Positions 13,330 to 26,863 of a DNA stretch of 64,000 nt are shown in pieces; position 1 is the stretch's first letter; each line of letters starts with the position of its first letter. The DNA lies in the NCBI RefSeq assembly GCF_014898815.1, contig NW_026515506.1:434001-498000 (forward strand). The letters run 5' to 3'. A program made the translations under genes and the position numbers. The notes under the pieces were generated by a model. It was given only the letters and a program-made list of their open reading frames with translations, made no database searches and had not been told where the DNA came from. Source of the stretch: Panonychus citri (Eukaryota; Arthropoda; Arachnida; Trombidiformes; Tetranychidae).

Positions 13330-14865
13330 TGCCACTTCTCTCCCTGATTCTCATTTCTTTGTCATTGTCACCCAAATATCTGCACCTTTAAGATGAAATT
13401 GATGTCTAAAAAAAAGATTCACTGAAATACCATTTTTTCATATCATCTTCTCATCCTTCATCTTATCCTCAATCATTTAAATATCCCCTGAAGGTATTGA
13501 AACATATCAGACAAAAAGGATAAATCCTTTTCTGTCAAGGTGCATGCTAAATATAAGAATTATATTCTCAAGGATGATTCGGGAGAAATTGAAAAAAAAA
13601 CAAATATCTTCATTTTCTGTGTTATAAAAGGGATGATGATGCTAAAGAAAGTTCGTAATAAATTAATTCTATTTTCATTTAAATGACCGCCATTTAAAAT
13701 CTGAAGATTCAAATAAAGTTCATTTTTTATTATTCATCATTAAAGTGATGCGGATGGAAAGGAAAATTTTTTCTTTCCACTTTGACAACTTCCTCCATCC
13801 AATCAACTCTCATCTTTTCCTCTTTTTTTGTTTGATAAGCTACATTTTCACCCTGATATGATGATAATCATGAAGATAAATGATGAAAATTTCATATTCA
13901 TACATAAACTTGACACTCATCTTCAATCACCTCAAGGGATTTACCTGATCATCTTCATCACTTTAAGCTTACAGTTTGAGTATTTACCACTGTTATTATG
14001 TAGTAGAAGAAAAGTTTCACCCTGAAATATTATTCTCATGAAATCTCATCTTGAACACACACATTTCTCAGAAGTATCTAATGTTTACCATGAAAATCCA
14101 TTTTTCTCTTTCCATGTAAAAAAAATGCTTGAAAAATGAATATTGAAAAGAAATTCCCTCTCATAGCTTTTCAATCATAATCCTGAATGGTAACCAAATA
14201 AATACGATCGAAATCTTGAATAATCGTAATGAAACTGAACCCATGGTGGCAACAATTAGCACAGTTATTGAGACCTTTATAACTTTATCAAATTTGCTTC
14301 TCATCTTTTTCATCATCTCATGAAATAAAAGTGAAATGCCCTGAAGATTAGTCAGGGAGTCGAAAAAAAAAAGTTCTGGGAAAATGTTCCGGTTGATAAA
14401 AAAATATCACTTTACACTTTTTCATGATAAATCATCATTACCAATGTATCAAAATTTTTCATGCAAACGATTTGAAACAATCATTAGATTGAGATAATGA
14501 TTGAGACTTCATGATGATGATGAATTTAGTTTTGAATACGAGGCGAGAGAAACTTGAAACAAAATGTTTACTGTACAAGTTTATTGTGGTAAAGTGTTAA
14601 TTTAGATTCATGATTAAATTAACAACAATCAGTTAACTTAATTATCATGTAGAGAGATAAAGAGAAAGAAAATTTATTAAATTATAAATTAACCTGAGTA
14701 ACAACATGATCATCATGAAATAAGATGATGTTACTCAATGAGAGATGCTAAAGATTGTTGATTGTAAAATTGGATTTGATGCTTTGGATGAAGATGAATG
14801 AACTGAAAAACAAGAGTGGGAGTGGGAAAACAAAAAGTTTACCCTGTTAGTCAAATTAGTTAGTA

Positions 14866-14892
<27 letters not shown>
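14866..14892. repeat. (AG)n microsatellite
   Basis: An uninterrupted AG run of 27 bp. A second run follows at 15041-15064. Confidence 0.9.
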
Positions 14893-14896
<4 letters not shown>

Positions 14897-16206
14897 TTCT
14901 GACAAAGTTCTGAATACAAGATGAATGGAAGAAGGAAAAAAAGAAACAAGTAAACATGATAAGTACTAACATGGAGGGTGGGAGTGGGAAGATAAGATAT
15001 CACATTGAATTGTAGAGCATTCAGACTTGTGAGATACAAAGAGAGAGAGAGAGAGAGAGAGAGACGAGGCAACTGAATAAGTTCTGGAATCATGGAAACA
15101 GCATGTTCCCTGAAAAAAAAGTTAATCAATAATCGTGATGATAGTTAACTACAATTCTTTGATCATTAAAAGGAATCAGGAATCAAGAATAAAAAAGGAA
15201 AGTGATGATGATGATGATGAGGACGATAATAATGAAGAGGTTATATGAGAAGTGGAATACAAGAAGATGATGATGATAAGGATGATAAAAGAATGATAAG
15301 AAAAATCATTGAGAATGATATAAATGTTCACAATTAATCAGACTAATTAAGCTGTGAATGGGTGTTGATTATCATTTCATTATCAGCCATTGTGATATAA
15401 TTGTAATCAATTGATCAGCTGTGTCGCCATTTTAATTTTCTTCCTATTAATCATTTAAATAAATCCAAATAATATCAACAGTAATCACCATTTTCATGGT
15501 GATTCAGATCGGAATAATTTTGACCATTCTTGTCATCTCACTTTCCCCCTGAATTATACTCAATCTGATTCTAATCGGATGTAACTTCAGGATCAATATT
15601 GATTTGTTCATATTGAATTGGTCAGTTTCCTTTGGTCAGTCTAATACATGAGTCTTAATGTGTATTTATATTTTTTCATGGTCAAAGAATCAGAACATTT
15701 ATCATGAAATTTATCATGATTGGTTATCCTTATTCTGGATATGCAATATTATGAATATCGTTAAATAAGGGTTAATTTAATTGTAATTTCTTTTAATTGA
15801 GATTGACATTTATCTTTGCATAAATATTGTATATTGTTAAGTGTCATGATTAATTATCGTCTTAATCATTCATCACCATCCGGATGATTAAGATTAAGTT
15901 ATTTACAATGAACCAGAATGAATCAATTACCATCATTAACATTGTTTCAAAAGCAAAAACAACAACAACAATTAACTTGAGATACAATAAAGTTAATCAT
16001 GTTATATTTATCAACATGATGTTCAACAATTTAAATCAATTGCTGTGAACACAATTAACTCTTATCATGAAACTTTGAATACATTTAATTTTCTTGTAAT
16101 ATTAATGAATGGGAAATTCAAATATTCAATTAAGAGGTAGAAACCTTTTTATTTTTGCTTAGACTCTAAATCTCAATGGTCAAGATGAGCTAGAAAATAA
16201 ATAATC

Positions 16207-16650
16207 ACTTTTAATTATCTCTTAAATTGAGGAAAGACATTGAGATTCTGAAAGTAAATACCCTGATGGTTAATGAAATTCATGGTAATCTGATGAAGAT
16301 AAAAGGATGCCAAAGATAATGGGAACATCTCTCAGGGTGGGAAATTGGAATTTTAGTTTTTTTCCTTCTCCTCCCTGTCCTTTTATTCAATTATTCAGAT
16401 TAGATGATCTGAATGAAGAGAATGACGAGAGGAAGATAGAAAGGGAGAGAGAGAGAGAGAAAAGACAATAGATTTGAAGGTAATAATAATGGAGGACAAT
16501 GAGGAGGAAGCTGAAGGTGGGAGTTTAAATTGGATAAAAATTGTGATTATCTTAAGGTTGATCAGTCAAGTTTTACCTTTTATGTCTTCATCCTCATCAT
16601 CCTCATCATCATCATCCTTGTGTAGTCATTATGTAAAGTCCACTTGTATT
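16207..16650 (+). repeat. Duplicated segment, copy 1
   Basis: It shares ordered exact blocks in direct orientation with 27338-27630: a 24-bp block starting ATTCAATTATTCAGATTAG (16385-16408 and 27433-27456), a 21-bp block starting TTTAAATTGGATAAAAATTG (16524-16544 and 27538-27558), a 22-bp block starting TTTTACCTTTTATGTCTTC (16571-16592 and 27574-27595), and TATGTAAAGTCCACTT (16630-16645 and 27615-27630). Upstream, ACTTTTAATTATCTCTT is also shared. A 75-residue frame at 16474-16701 crosses it but is not preserved in the second copy, so the conserved part is probably non-coding. Confidence 0.75.
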
Positions 16651-18158
16651 ATTTTCGTTAAGATGATGATGATGATAAAGAGTGGAAGGAGGTTGAGATG
16701 ATGATGAAGCCCACTTAAGGTAATGTTCAATGTACGAAAGAAAACATTTTCATCTTCTTCCATCATCATCAGAGAAAAAGCATCTTCATCCTCCATCTCT
16801 TCATCAACTATTACAAAGGTTTTACCTTTTCTTTTTTTTTCTCTCTCCCTTTCTAATGATAATGATCAGGCAAGAGAAGAGGATGAGAGAGGGAAAAAGA
16901 ATCAAATGATTAGAGTGAAAGTTAAGTTTAATCAGAAATACGATTAACTGAAAAACTGATTGAGACAATTAACTTAATTAACTTTCATTTAACATTCATC
17001 AATACACTTTGAGGTGATGGTGGGAAGATTAAGATACAGAGACAAAAAAAAAGTAAATCATCCAATTGAAACAAAACAATATCTTAATTAGCATCGGAAT
17101 TAAATTCAATCAATTTGTTTCATTGTTAATCAACAATCGTTTTTTTTTATTGTTGGCAATATATTGATTAGTAAGATTTAATCAATATCCACACTTGGCG
17201 CGGGAAAAAAGTAATTTACAAAAAAAAACGTGAATCGTTTTACTTTTGGAAAAGGAAAACACAATTAACTGGATTCAATTGTGTTCATGATGATGATCAA
17301 CATCATGGTGATAAAGATGATGAATATGAAGATAATGTTGATGATAATGGAATCAAATTTCATGATAACCATTATAATAGGAAAAATATATTAACCAAAA
17401 AGGAAGAGGAAAAATTTTCTCACCTTCACATTTATCATTTTCATTTCATCATGAAAATAATGATACTCATGGTTTAGATAGAGGAGAAAATATTCTCAGA
17501 GTTCTGACAGAATTTTTTGTCTTCATCATGAGTTGGATGATGAAAGTGAAAAAAAGTAATAATAATAACAACTTATTATGAAATTCAATCAATCAACAAT
17601 TGTGATCTAATAGATGCTTGACCATTAACGGTAACAATTAACTAGGGGATCAACATGTTATCTTAGTTTGATTAGCTATCGATTTACAATTAAAACTGTT
17701 GAATTTTCATTTGATTATTATTGTTGAAGAAATTTTAATGATAATCATGTCACGATTTCAATTCAAGATTAACTAACATAATACCAAGTGAATGGGGAAA
17801 TTTTGTCTTAACTCCCTGAGATTATTATTAATAATTCCCTTCCATGTTAATCAAATGGATTAATTTCACTTTTTCTATGAAAATTATTATATTTTATCCA
17901 CTTGGTGATAAGTGTTTCCATTGAATCGTTTGTTGATTGCTTGTTTTGAATAATTAGTTATTTGATATTTATGTTCAATCGTTCAGAGTTTCATGTTTAT
18001 CTTGTTCTCAATGAATCTAATTTATGATTAACATTAATTGTTCATGATATAAATTGGGTGTAAGTGTGAACTTTTGCCAAGAAATTCAAGTATACCAGCT
18101 TACCCCCCGTTGCAATTGAATCTATTCTTGGGATTAGGTGATTAATATCCATGGATTT

Positions 18159-18192
<34 letters not shown>

Positions 18193-19868
18193 GAGGAGAG
18201 ATACACAATTAAATTGCGAACTAATCAGATAAAATTGAGAGAGAAAAAGAAAAGAAAAAAAGTTCTATCCTCTAATCCATCAGCCATCAATTATCATTTC
18301 AATTTAATTCCAACTGTCAATCCGATAAATGAGATTCATTGATAACCTCAGAAACTCTGAAGATAAAATCTAAACATGGAAAGAAAATTCTGGAGAAATT
18401 TGTTTTCCATCATGAGAATTTGAGAATCTGAACCAATCGAAATCAGAACTTTTTATCTGCAACCCAAAAATGCTTAAAGGGATGAGAAGCTAATCAAAAA
18501 TTATCGTTGGATTTATTTATTGGAACAATATATTATCTTATCCCTAATGTAATATAATTTTTCCTGATAAAACTTTGAAAGATGGAAAAACTCATGATTA
18601 TCATGATACATGAGCCTTTATTCAAAACTTTTCATGTTTATTTGCTAATAAATAAACTATGTTTTCTTTGGCTATGGAAATACAATCAAAAGTAATCATC
18701 ATGATAATGGAAACATTTGAATAGCAAACTCAATATGGGATCAATTCTGAGCTTTGTCATGATAGTTGAACTTTTTTTCATCATGAGAAAATATTTTCTC
18801 TCAAAACTCTGATATTTTGATAACCTGAATTTTGCTTTTCTCTCTGTGTTTCAATTTGAATTGGATCAACTGACTAAGTAAACAATCAGATTGTTCAAGA
18901 AATCATGAGCAAGATTCAAAAATTACATGGAAACTAATGAAATGTAAGCAGTTAAAATAAGAAAAGATCATGATAATTAATTCAATAGTTTTTCATGTTA
19001 TCGTCATGATAACTGATTACTTAAGTTACCAAGGAAACTTTGGATTTTTTTATATATGTGTGAGTATATACACAGAATTGGGTGAGAGCCATTATCCAAT
19101 TTACAACCTTTAATTAGTCATCATTAACTATCGTCATTAATATTATATATCATTAACTCTAAGAAAATTCAATAAAAGGACAGAACTTTTATCATCCTGC
19201 TCAGAAAGTTCTTGTGGGTTTATATGTGTATTTTCAGGTTCATTTTATTTTCTTCAACTTCTTCTCTAAGGTCATCTCATAATTCACCACAGTCTTTCAA
19301 TAGCAATTTTCCAACAAACTCACCTCAACCATTTCTCCATCTAAATTATCACCCTTTTCCAATTTCATCTGAGTAACTTGGCTTTCCTCCTCTCTCGCTT
19401 CATCCTGTTGCATCTCATGATGAATTTCATGTTTCATGAATTCCCCCCTGAACCTGAAATGTGTACAACTCACGTATCACAGGTTCCGAAGTCTTCACCA
19501 TGTGTATGAATATCCTCCATGTCTCTCGTTCTCTGTACTTTATTTAATATCCATGATATAACAATTTACCAGAATGGTGAGAACCATGATGATAAGGAGG
19601 AGAAAGAAAGAAAGAGAGAGAGAGAAAGAGAGAATAAGAAAGAGCTCAAATCCTCTGAGAGCCATAAAATATTTTTCTCTTTCCAATATCATGATGATAA
19701 TATAATATGTCTTCTTCATCTTCCATGAAAAAAATATATATAAAAAAAGAAAGAGCAACAAGAAACTCAACAGAGTTTCCAGTCATCCAAGATGATGTAT
19801 CATCATGATCATCTTCATCATTCTAAGTATCATGATGGTGATGATGAAAAACAACAAATAAACAGAGT

Positions 19869-19872
<4 letters not shown>

Positions 19873-19909
<37 letters not shown>
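19873..19909. repeat. (GA)n microsatellite
   Basis: An uninterrupted GA run of 37 bp. Confidence 0.95.
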
Positions 19910-19912
<3 letters not shown>

Positions 19913-20834
19913 AACATGAAAATAAAAGTATCATTATTTTAACCTTTTTACCTTCATGAACATTTCATTCAATCCCCATTGAAATTGCTTCAACTCCTCA
20001 TCCTTTTTTATATCTATCATGTAGGTTATCATGATTATTATTATTTCCAATGGTAATTGTGTACCAACCATATAAAAATAAAGTAATAGCTTTCGAATAG
20101 TAAAAGTAATATTAGTTAAACAAGACAACGAAACAAGTTGGAATGAGGAAAAGTTTTTTTTCCAATTCGAAAGCAGGAAAAACACTTAATATTTTCACTT
20201 CCATATAAAAAGCTAATAATATCTCAATGTCTTTATCTCTCTCCCATGTAATATCTTAATTCATGATGATGAACCTGGTAAAGATATTTATATATATATA
20301 TGAATGTCTATGTGCGTTTATTACCATTGGATTTGTAATCCTTATGTTAGCAACAGTTTGTTTCAATTGCTGAGTATCAATGAGTCTTTGCAAATGTTTC
20401 ATGGTCCATGTAATAATTTATATCTATTGCAATTTCAAATGAATCATGTCTTTGATGTATTATGCTATTATATAATATATTTTACCAACTAACTGTACTT
20501 TTTAACTAGACCCTAATAAATTGCAATAAAGAACTCAGTTAATTGCAATGTTATTATTATCATCATGATGGTGGAAAATGTGAAACAAGAGATTCATGTT
20601 ATTTACACTCATTAGCTTACGAGTTAAATTGAACCTTTCCAATTATCTTACGAACCCTTTTTTCGTGTATAATATATAAAATTGTACCTTCGAATCCACC
20701 TCTAAACTCAATCTCCTTCCTCTTCCTCTCTTTGTTTTCATCGTTATCTTCCTTTCATCACTTTTTAATGTGACTCTTTTGTCTTCATCATCCTCATCAT
20801 CTTCATGTTTCCATGATCATGCTATTTACACTTC

Positions 20835-20837
<3 letters not shown>

Positions 20838-20878
<41 letters not shown>
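20838..20878. repeat. (TC)n microsatellite
   Basis: An uninterrupted TC run of 41 bp, continued by an imperfect CT-rich tail. Confidence 0.95.
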
Positions 20879-20884
<6 letters not shown>

Positions 20885-20971
20885 ATCTCTCCCAGTCTCT
20901 GTTTAAATGAATTGCTTTTTGTGATGAATTGAAATTCCAATCTAAATTAGAGCATAACAAAAGCATCATCA

Positions 20972-21002
<31 letters not shown>

Positions 21003-21399
21003 TCCTGTCATCTTCATCCATTTAGTTTATAACAAGGAAACACGAGGCAAGGATAAAATTCAATGTCCATCTATGTCCAGTCTCTTTATTTTTTCATCAT
21101 CTTTTACGCTTTTATTTTATAAAATTTTTTAATATCCTTCATGATATTTATTGTTATTTCGTCACTATCAACTTTATCATCACCAAATAGTAAACAACAT
21201 TCAGGTGATGAATCGTATATGTTGATTGTAACGGTAAGAGAGAGAGAGAGATAGAAAAAAATCAATAACTATCAAGGGAAGGGAAAGAATATTTCTTTGA
21301 AAGTTCAGCGTGAACGAAAAAAAATCTATTTCATGTGATTGAATTTTGATCGTCATCATGATGAACATAAATGAAGATTAGAAATCAGCTGATGACGAT

Positions 21400-21402
<3 letters not shown>

Positions 21403-21443
<41 letters not shown>
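21403..21443. repeat. (AG)n microsatellite
   Basis: An uninterrupted AG run of 41 bp. Confidence 0.95.
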
Positions 21444-21446
<3 letters not shown>

Positions 21447-21510
21447 TGAAAAATTTCTGGTCTAATGAAGATGAATCATTTTTCAAAATTTTACCTTTCA
21501 GAAAATAATG

Positions 21511-21532
21511 TCAATTGCATTAATGCAATTGA
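21511..21532. repeat. Perfect 22-bp palindrome
   Basis: The core CAATTGCATTAATGCAATTG extends one more base pair on each side. A short CTTTCT/AGAAAG hairpin follows within 15 bp. Function unknown. Confidence 0.8.
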
Positions 21533-23100
21533 TTCTTTCTCGAAAGAAAGATTCAAACAAGAATTCAATTCAATATCATGAGTAGAAAATATTGAGAGAG
21601 TGAGGAAATGGGCGGAGAGAGCTTGTTGATAAGGTGATTCTATTAATATTTCCAATGAGAATTGAACAACTTTTTTCTCCTTTTTTTCTGTGTATATTTA
21701 TACAGAAAACAAAAATGAAGAAATGGATGCGGAAGTAAAGTTGAAGATGATGAAGATGATGATGATGAGCATGATGAGTAAACAATTGAGAAGCAATAAT
21801 AAATGTGTTGTTCCCAACCAATATTGGTATATCAAAAGTCCTCAAGAGAATTGTTTGTCCAGTTTTGTTGAGATCTTTTTTTTTTCTGTCTCATGGTTCA
21901 GATAAGCTTCAGGGCTCAGTCAAGGGTGATAAACACACAGAGACAGGGAGAGTTCAAGAACAGCAGAACAACAACAACAAGAGGGAAGCCATGATGTTGA
22001 TGGTGCAGAAGAAAAAAAATCAAGAATCAGACGAAGGAACAATATAAAGGAAGATGAACATCTTTTTGCTCCATGAAGATGAAACAACGGTATTATCAGA
22101 GTAGAAATGAAGAAATGAAGAGAAAACAAGAGAGAGAGAGAGAGACAAGAAATTTCATGATGAATTCAGGGTAACCCACTATATTTTTTTCTTCCTTCGC
22201 TTCTGAACAACAAGATGAAATCAAATGGAAGAAAAAAAGATGATTCAAAGAAGATATAAAAAGAGGAAAAGATAATGATGATAATATGATGAAGAGAAAA
22301 GTTTACATTCTACTTACTTTTTTCATCTTCTCACTCTTATCTTTTGAGATAGAATTGCAGAATTTTCTCCCTCCCTGAGTGTATATTCCGTGTCAATTCA
22401 GTTTTCTCCATGAAATTACTCGTAATATCTTCTATCGGTATGGTTACTTTTCTCATTCCATTTAGAATGTAACTTTTTTTTATATATATTTCTTTTACTC
22501 GACCTTCCATTCTGATACTTTAGACTTTCCAATCTTCCCTATTATCATCATGTTAATCGAGTTGAGACTTGAAACTATTTACTCTTAGATCAGGTTTACG
22601 TTCATTGAATATTGTTTAAAGACCATCATGAAATCATCATCATGGTTACACATTAAATTTATTTCCACTTTAATTCAGATGCTGAACAAAGAAATGGTCA
22701 GAAATGATAATATGTTTCTTATTTTACCTTTTAAATTTTATTCCAATGGTCGGAGATTAGTGAAATTGAACCTTTTGCTATACTGAACTTCATGGTTGAG
22801 ATAAAATTATAAGTAAACTCATGAAACGAGTAACTAATCTGTAATCAATAAGCAACAGATGATAATCAGTGAAATAATCAATCTACATTCTTGAATAAGA
22901 TTTGTCGAAATTTTGGGTAAAGATTACGCTCAAGCTACAAGGATTCTATGAAAGGTTAAGGTATCAAAAAATTCAGCCGAAAATCCTACAAAACGGAAAA
23001 ATAGTACGAACAAAATCTGAGTAGCCGTTCATGAGAAATTCTGACTCGAAGATTTTGCTGTACGCATGCGCAGTTAAGCTTTTTTACAGCGCGTATTTCA

Positions 23101-23430
23101 AAAAGAAAGAGAAAGAAAGAGAAAAAGAGAAAGAGATGAAAAAGAGAAAGAGATGAGAAAGAAAGAGAAAAAGAGAAAAAAAGACGAGAAAGAGACGAGA
23201 AAGAGACGAGAAAGAGATGAGAAAGAGATGAAAAAGAAAGAGAAAAAGAGAAAGAGACTAAAAAGAGACGAGAAAAAGAGAAAGAGATGAAAAAGAAAGA
23301 GAAAAAGAGAAAGAGACTAAAAAGAGACGAGAAAAAGAGAAAGAGATGAAAAAGAAAGAGAAAGAAAGAAAAAGAAAAAGGAAGAGATGAGAGAGAATGG
23401 GACGAGAGAGAGAGAAAGAAAGAGAAAAAG
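23101..23430 (+). repeat. Purine (GAAAGA-type) array with 59-bp period
   Basis: A long run of GA, GAAA and GAGATGA/GAGACGA variants. Within it 23222-23280 and 23281-23339 are two identical 59-bp units, followed by a partial third. The unit contains the markers GATGAAAAAG, GACTAAAAAG and GACGAGAAAA in fixed order. This shows higher-order duplication on top of the simple repeat. Confidence 0.85.
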
Positions 23431-23524
23431 TGAGTAGTGAGAAAGAAAATGAAATTTAGTTTTGAATTTTTCGATTAAAAAACGATTCCCATTTCAACAA
23501 ACACGGGTCTGACAAACAACCTTA

Positions 23525-23550
23525 AAAAAACTTTCGTAAGAAAGTTTTTT
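23525..23550. repeat. Perfect 11-bp hairpin, GTAA loop
   Basis: Arms AAAAAACTTTC and GAAAGTTTTTT are exactly complementary around a four-base loop. The hairpin lies at the right side of the island and could mark an element end. Confidence 0.8.
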
Positions 23551-23560
23551 CCCGCTTGTT

Positions 23561-26141
23561 GATGATGAAAAGAATTGATGAAATTTTATAAATAATAAAG
23601 ATTTTTTATCGTGTAAAAAAGTTCAGGTAAGATTATCAGAAATTGAAACATAAATTCAATCAATCGTTGAATGTTATACATGGTTCACCATGTGAACATG
23701 AAACTCAACTAGGGAATTGTGACCAATTTTTGACCAATAACCATGGAAAAAGAAAAGAGAAAGCAAAAAAAAAATAACAGAGAAACAATTCACATGGAGA
23801 ATGACCACTGGTCATTTTCCAAAGAATAAGTAGTAGAGAGAGAAAAGTAGAAAGAAAGAGAATTCCAAATCAATCAGTTCCATCTCTCATGAATAGGTCG
23901 CATGTTTATATGAACAAGAATGAATTGAAACATGGAAATAGTTTCAGCATCATCATCATCTCATGTAGTATGTAAGTCGAGATGAAAATTATTAAACAAG
24001 AAAAAGAATGAGAAAAATGAAAAAAAAAGTCTCTCTCATCTTCATGGTAACCATGGAAACTCATCACATGTAATAATGAAATAACAATGACGATGTTAAG
24101 AATTATATAAATGCTGATGATGAAAATCAAGTTACGACAAGTTATTAAAGCGAGAAAAAAATCTCATAGAGTGAGAATGAGATGAAGACAATGGAATACA
24201 TTTTGCCTCTTCCATAGACAAACCAACTCTCCTTCTCCCTCCTCATTCCCTCTCCCTGCTTATCCACCACCCACCACATATTTATTATATACCATGAACT
24301 TTATCATATTATTATTACGGAAACATTTTCCTCTCTATTTCTTATCAAATTGATTCCATTATAAATATAATATTTTCCTCTCTCTCTCTTTACTCTCAGT
24401 GGTTTTCAGGCCATGAAAATGGTTATCAATGTTTTTCTGGTGTAAGAATAGCTGAGTAATCGATATGAAACAATTTACTCGAAATGTATTCTCATCCACC
24501 CCTGTCCACTCCCAGTCCTCTCTCTCTCTCTCTCTCACTCTGTTGCTAATAACTTATCTCTTCCTCTGACAATATTATTATCATGATTTTATTGAGTTTA
24601 CCTGGAACCGTAACTGTAACTTTCAAGGTAAAAACTTTTTTACCTTATTTCTTGTTTCAAATAATCAAACCTAAGGTCACTTTCTTGTTAAGGTCAAGCT
24701 TCCTATGTAAAGGTAATATTGGACTGTCCATTGATTCAGTGTATATGTTAAGTGATTTGTATCGAAATGGGATCAGAGGGAGAGGAAGAAACAAAAATAT
24801 CAACAATCAATAATGTTCATGGTTACGATTGAATATGGATCATGATAATAACAATCTAAAAGTAATTGTTTCATTTAATATTCATTTCATTCACAACTTA
24901 TAATTCAATTGATTTACTTTGATTACTTTACAGTTGAACAATAATTTAAGATGTTAATTGTTTCTCTCTCTCTCTTTCACCACAATTATTAACTAATTGT
25001 TATTCACAATGAATATCAAGATAATAATTAAACTTAAAGATTAATTTAATTCCTAAATTCAGTCTGAATTTTGGTAACAATAATTTTTTTCTCTCTTTAT
25101 CTCCAACGTACTAAAAAAACTTGGAAAACATTTCCAAGTGGAAACAATTTAATTATCTTTTTCCTTCCTGATTTAATCATCAGCCTGATAATTGATTCAG
25201 TTCCCAAGTTGTGGTTTAATCATATTATTTATATATAACACAAAATAAAAGTAACTAATCAAAATGTAATCAACTGACACACATATACACATATCCCCAC
25301 AGATATTCACAAATCATGATCATGATTTTCAACTGAAACTTTTCAGAACCAAAGAAAATAATCCTCAGCATCAATTTGATGATAAGCTCAATTAATAATA
25401 CACAATACCCATGAATATAAACATATCAGTGTATTTATCCATTGGAAATGTTTGGGTATTGATTGATTGTCATGTTTTTCATGAGAACTGGGAAGAAGAA
25501 AAAAAAACTTCATCCAAATTGAATACAATCATTCAAGTCCATTATTATTATTTAATGTATATTATATTATTTAAATATGATATTAGTTTTGTATTATTTG
25601 TGAATAACAGTGTCTGAAGGGAGTGGGAATGGGAGGTGAACATTGGAGGGGTGGGAGTCAGAGAGAGAGAGAGAGAGAGAGAGAGGAATAAGGTATGTCT
25701 TGTCTCGATTGATTTGAAACTTTGTTCTTGGATCGATATTATTTCTGGGATGAATACTTCATCCTCATCATCTTCTTCAGAGTTTTCTGTCTTTTCTCTT
25801 TCTTTTTTCTTCTCCTCTGTAAACCAAAATTCTGTTCCATTACTTTTCATTCTCCTCTGATTCTCACCAGTATCTATCATCTGTCTTTTTCACTGTCTAT
25901 CTTTTATAATCTTTACTGTTTCTTCCTCATCATCATCTTCTAATCTTCATCTTTCCTTATCTTCTTCATCCTTTTTTTTTGTCTTCCTCAACTAGCAACT
26001 CAATGTGTCTATCTATTCCTGGTTATTGTCTGTGATATCACAACCTTATCATCCTCCTACTTTTTTCAGGCAAGAAACAAAAAAGAAACCAATCTTTGAG
26101 GAAGAAGATGATGACAAGGGATGTGTGAGAGAACGAAACAG

Positions 26142-26175
<34 letters not shown>

Positions 26176-26403
26176 TGTCTCAATAAGAATAGAAAATAAG
26201 AATGTTCAACTTCGATAGAAATTTATCTTTTCTTCACTCGTTTCATTGACTATTTTACTTCACATTCATCTAACTATCTTCTTATTTATCTTCTCATCTC
26301 TATCCTTTCTCTCGCTCTTTTTTGTCTTCTTATGACCATTCAATTCCTTCTTAACTTTACTGTTAACCTCAGCATTTTTGCCACTCGAATCTCTCTCTCA
26401 CTT
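23561..26403. other. Non-coding, microsatellite-rich
   Basis: No gene is supported. There is a (GA)n run near 25661-25685 and another near 26145-26172. Frames at 23906-24130, 25548-25943 and 26005-26199 are low-complexity. Confidence 0.7.
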
Positions 26404-26404
26404 A

Positions 26405-26499
26405 TTTATCATCCTTTTTCCCCTTCAATAGAGTATAAGATGTAACGTTACATCTTATATCTTGTTACAATATTGTAACAAGATAATGAGGATGATAAA
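26405..26499. repeat. Compound palindrome (two perfect cruciforms in an outer stem)
   Basis: Positions 26434-26459 are a perfect 26-bp palindrome centred on AACGTT. Positions 26458-26485 are a perfect 28-bp palindrome centred on AATATT. They abut, sharing two bases. Outside them TTTATCATCCT (26405-26415) pairs with AGGATGATAAA (26489-26499). Folded, this gives a three-way, T-shaped junction. The outer arm uses a word common in this window, so it is the least certain part. Nothing coding overlaps. Confidence 0.75.
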
Positions 26500-26863
26500 G
26501 GATGAGGGACAACTTGCCAATCAAATCCAGTGGGAGTTATCATGAGAATTGAGATAATTTGAAATTTTATTTACAAAGATTAATAAGAATCGAAAAGTTG
26601 ACTGAGTAATTTGACATTGCCCTTTGACCAGAACTTTTTCAATCTCATTCACTAGTTAGATGTATCAGATATCATCATTATCATCTTGAAGATCGGAAAT
26701 TCATTTAAACTGTGATCTGAATTAATTTCAGCGTGAAAACAAATTTACATAATTAGTGAAAGAAACTGTATCTTATTTAATTCTTATCTTTATCTCATGG
26801 AAAAATCAAGACCTAAAATCAGATTCGCAGCCATGCCTTGGGAGTGAATAAAAAGAAAAAAAG
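26500..26863. other. Non-coding spacer between palindrome clusters
   Basis: A+T-rich, no frame or recognised element. AGAACTTTTT occurs at 26630. Confidence 0.6.

Larger units (their letters stand above)
8158..16200. other. Non-coding, microsatellite-rich
   Basis: No gene is supported. Frames at 9327-9680, 11677-12304 and 14860-15129 are readings of GA/CT and GAT tracts (Arg-Glu, Ser-Leu, His or Met runs). Notable tracts are (AG)n at 9515-9543 and 12036-12069, (GA)25 at 13189-13238, (TC)12 at 13298-13321, and (GA)n at 14866-14892 and 15041-15064. AGAACTTTTT or its complement occurs at 9341, 9408, 9579 and 14368. Confidence 0.7.
16651..22915. other. Non-coding, microsatellite-rich
   Basis: No gene is supported. 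Tracts include (GA)n at 18160-18193 and 19873-19909, (TC)n at 20838-20878 and (AG)n at 21403-21443. A perfect 22-bp palindrome lies at 21511-21532. AGAACTTTTT or its complement occurs at 18257 and 18445. Frames at 21576-22129 on both strands are low-complexity (Met, His, Asn or Lys runs). Confidence 0.7.
22916..23560. mobile_element. Transposon-like island with purine array
   Basis: The flanks have a distinct, CpG-containing texture, including GTACGCATGCGCAGTT and ACAGCGCGTATTTC near 23060-23098. This contrasts with the CpG-poor neighbourhood. The middle (23101-23430) is an almost pure purine array. The right side ends in an 11-bp perfect hairpin at 23525-23550. No transposase frame is present and I could not find terminal inverted repeats, so class and limits are uncertain. 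Confidence 0.4.
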
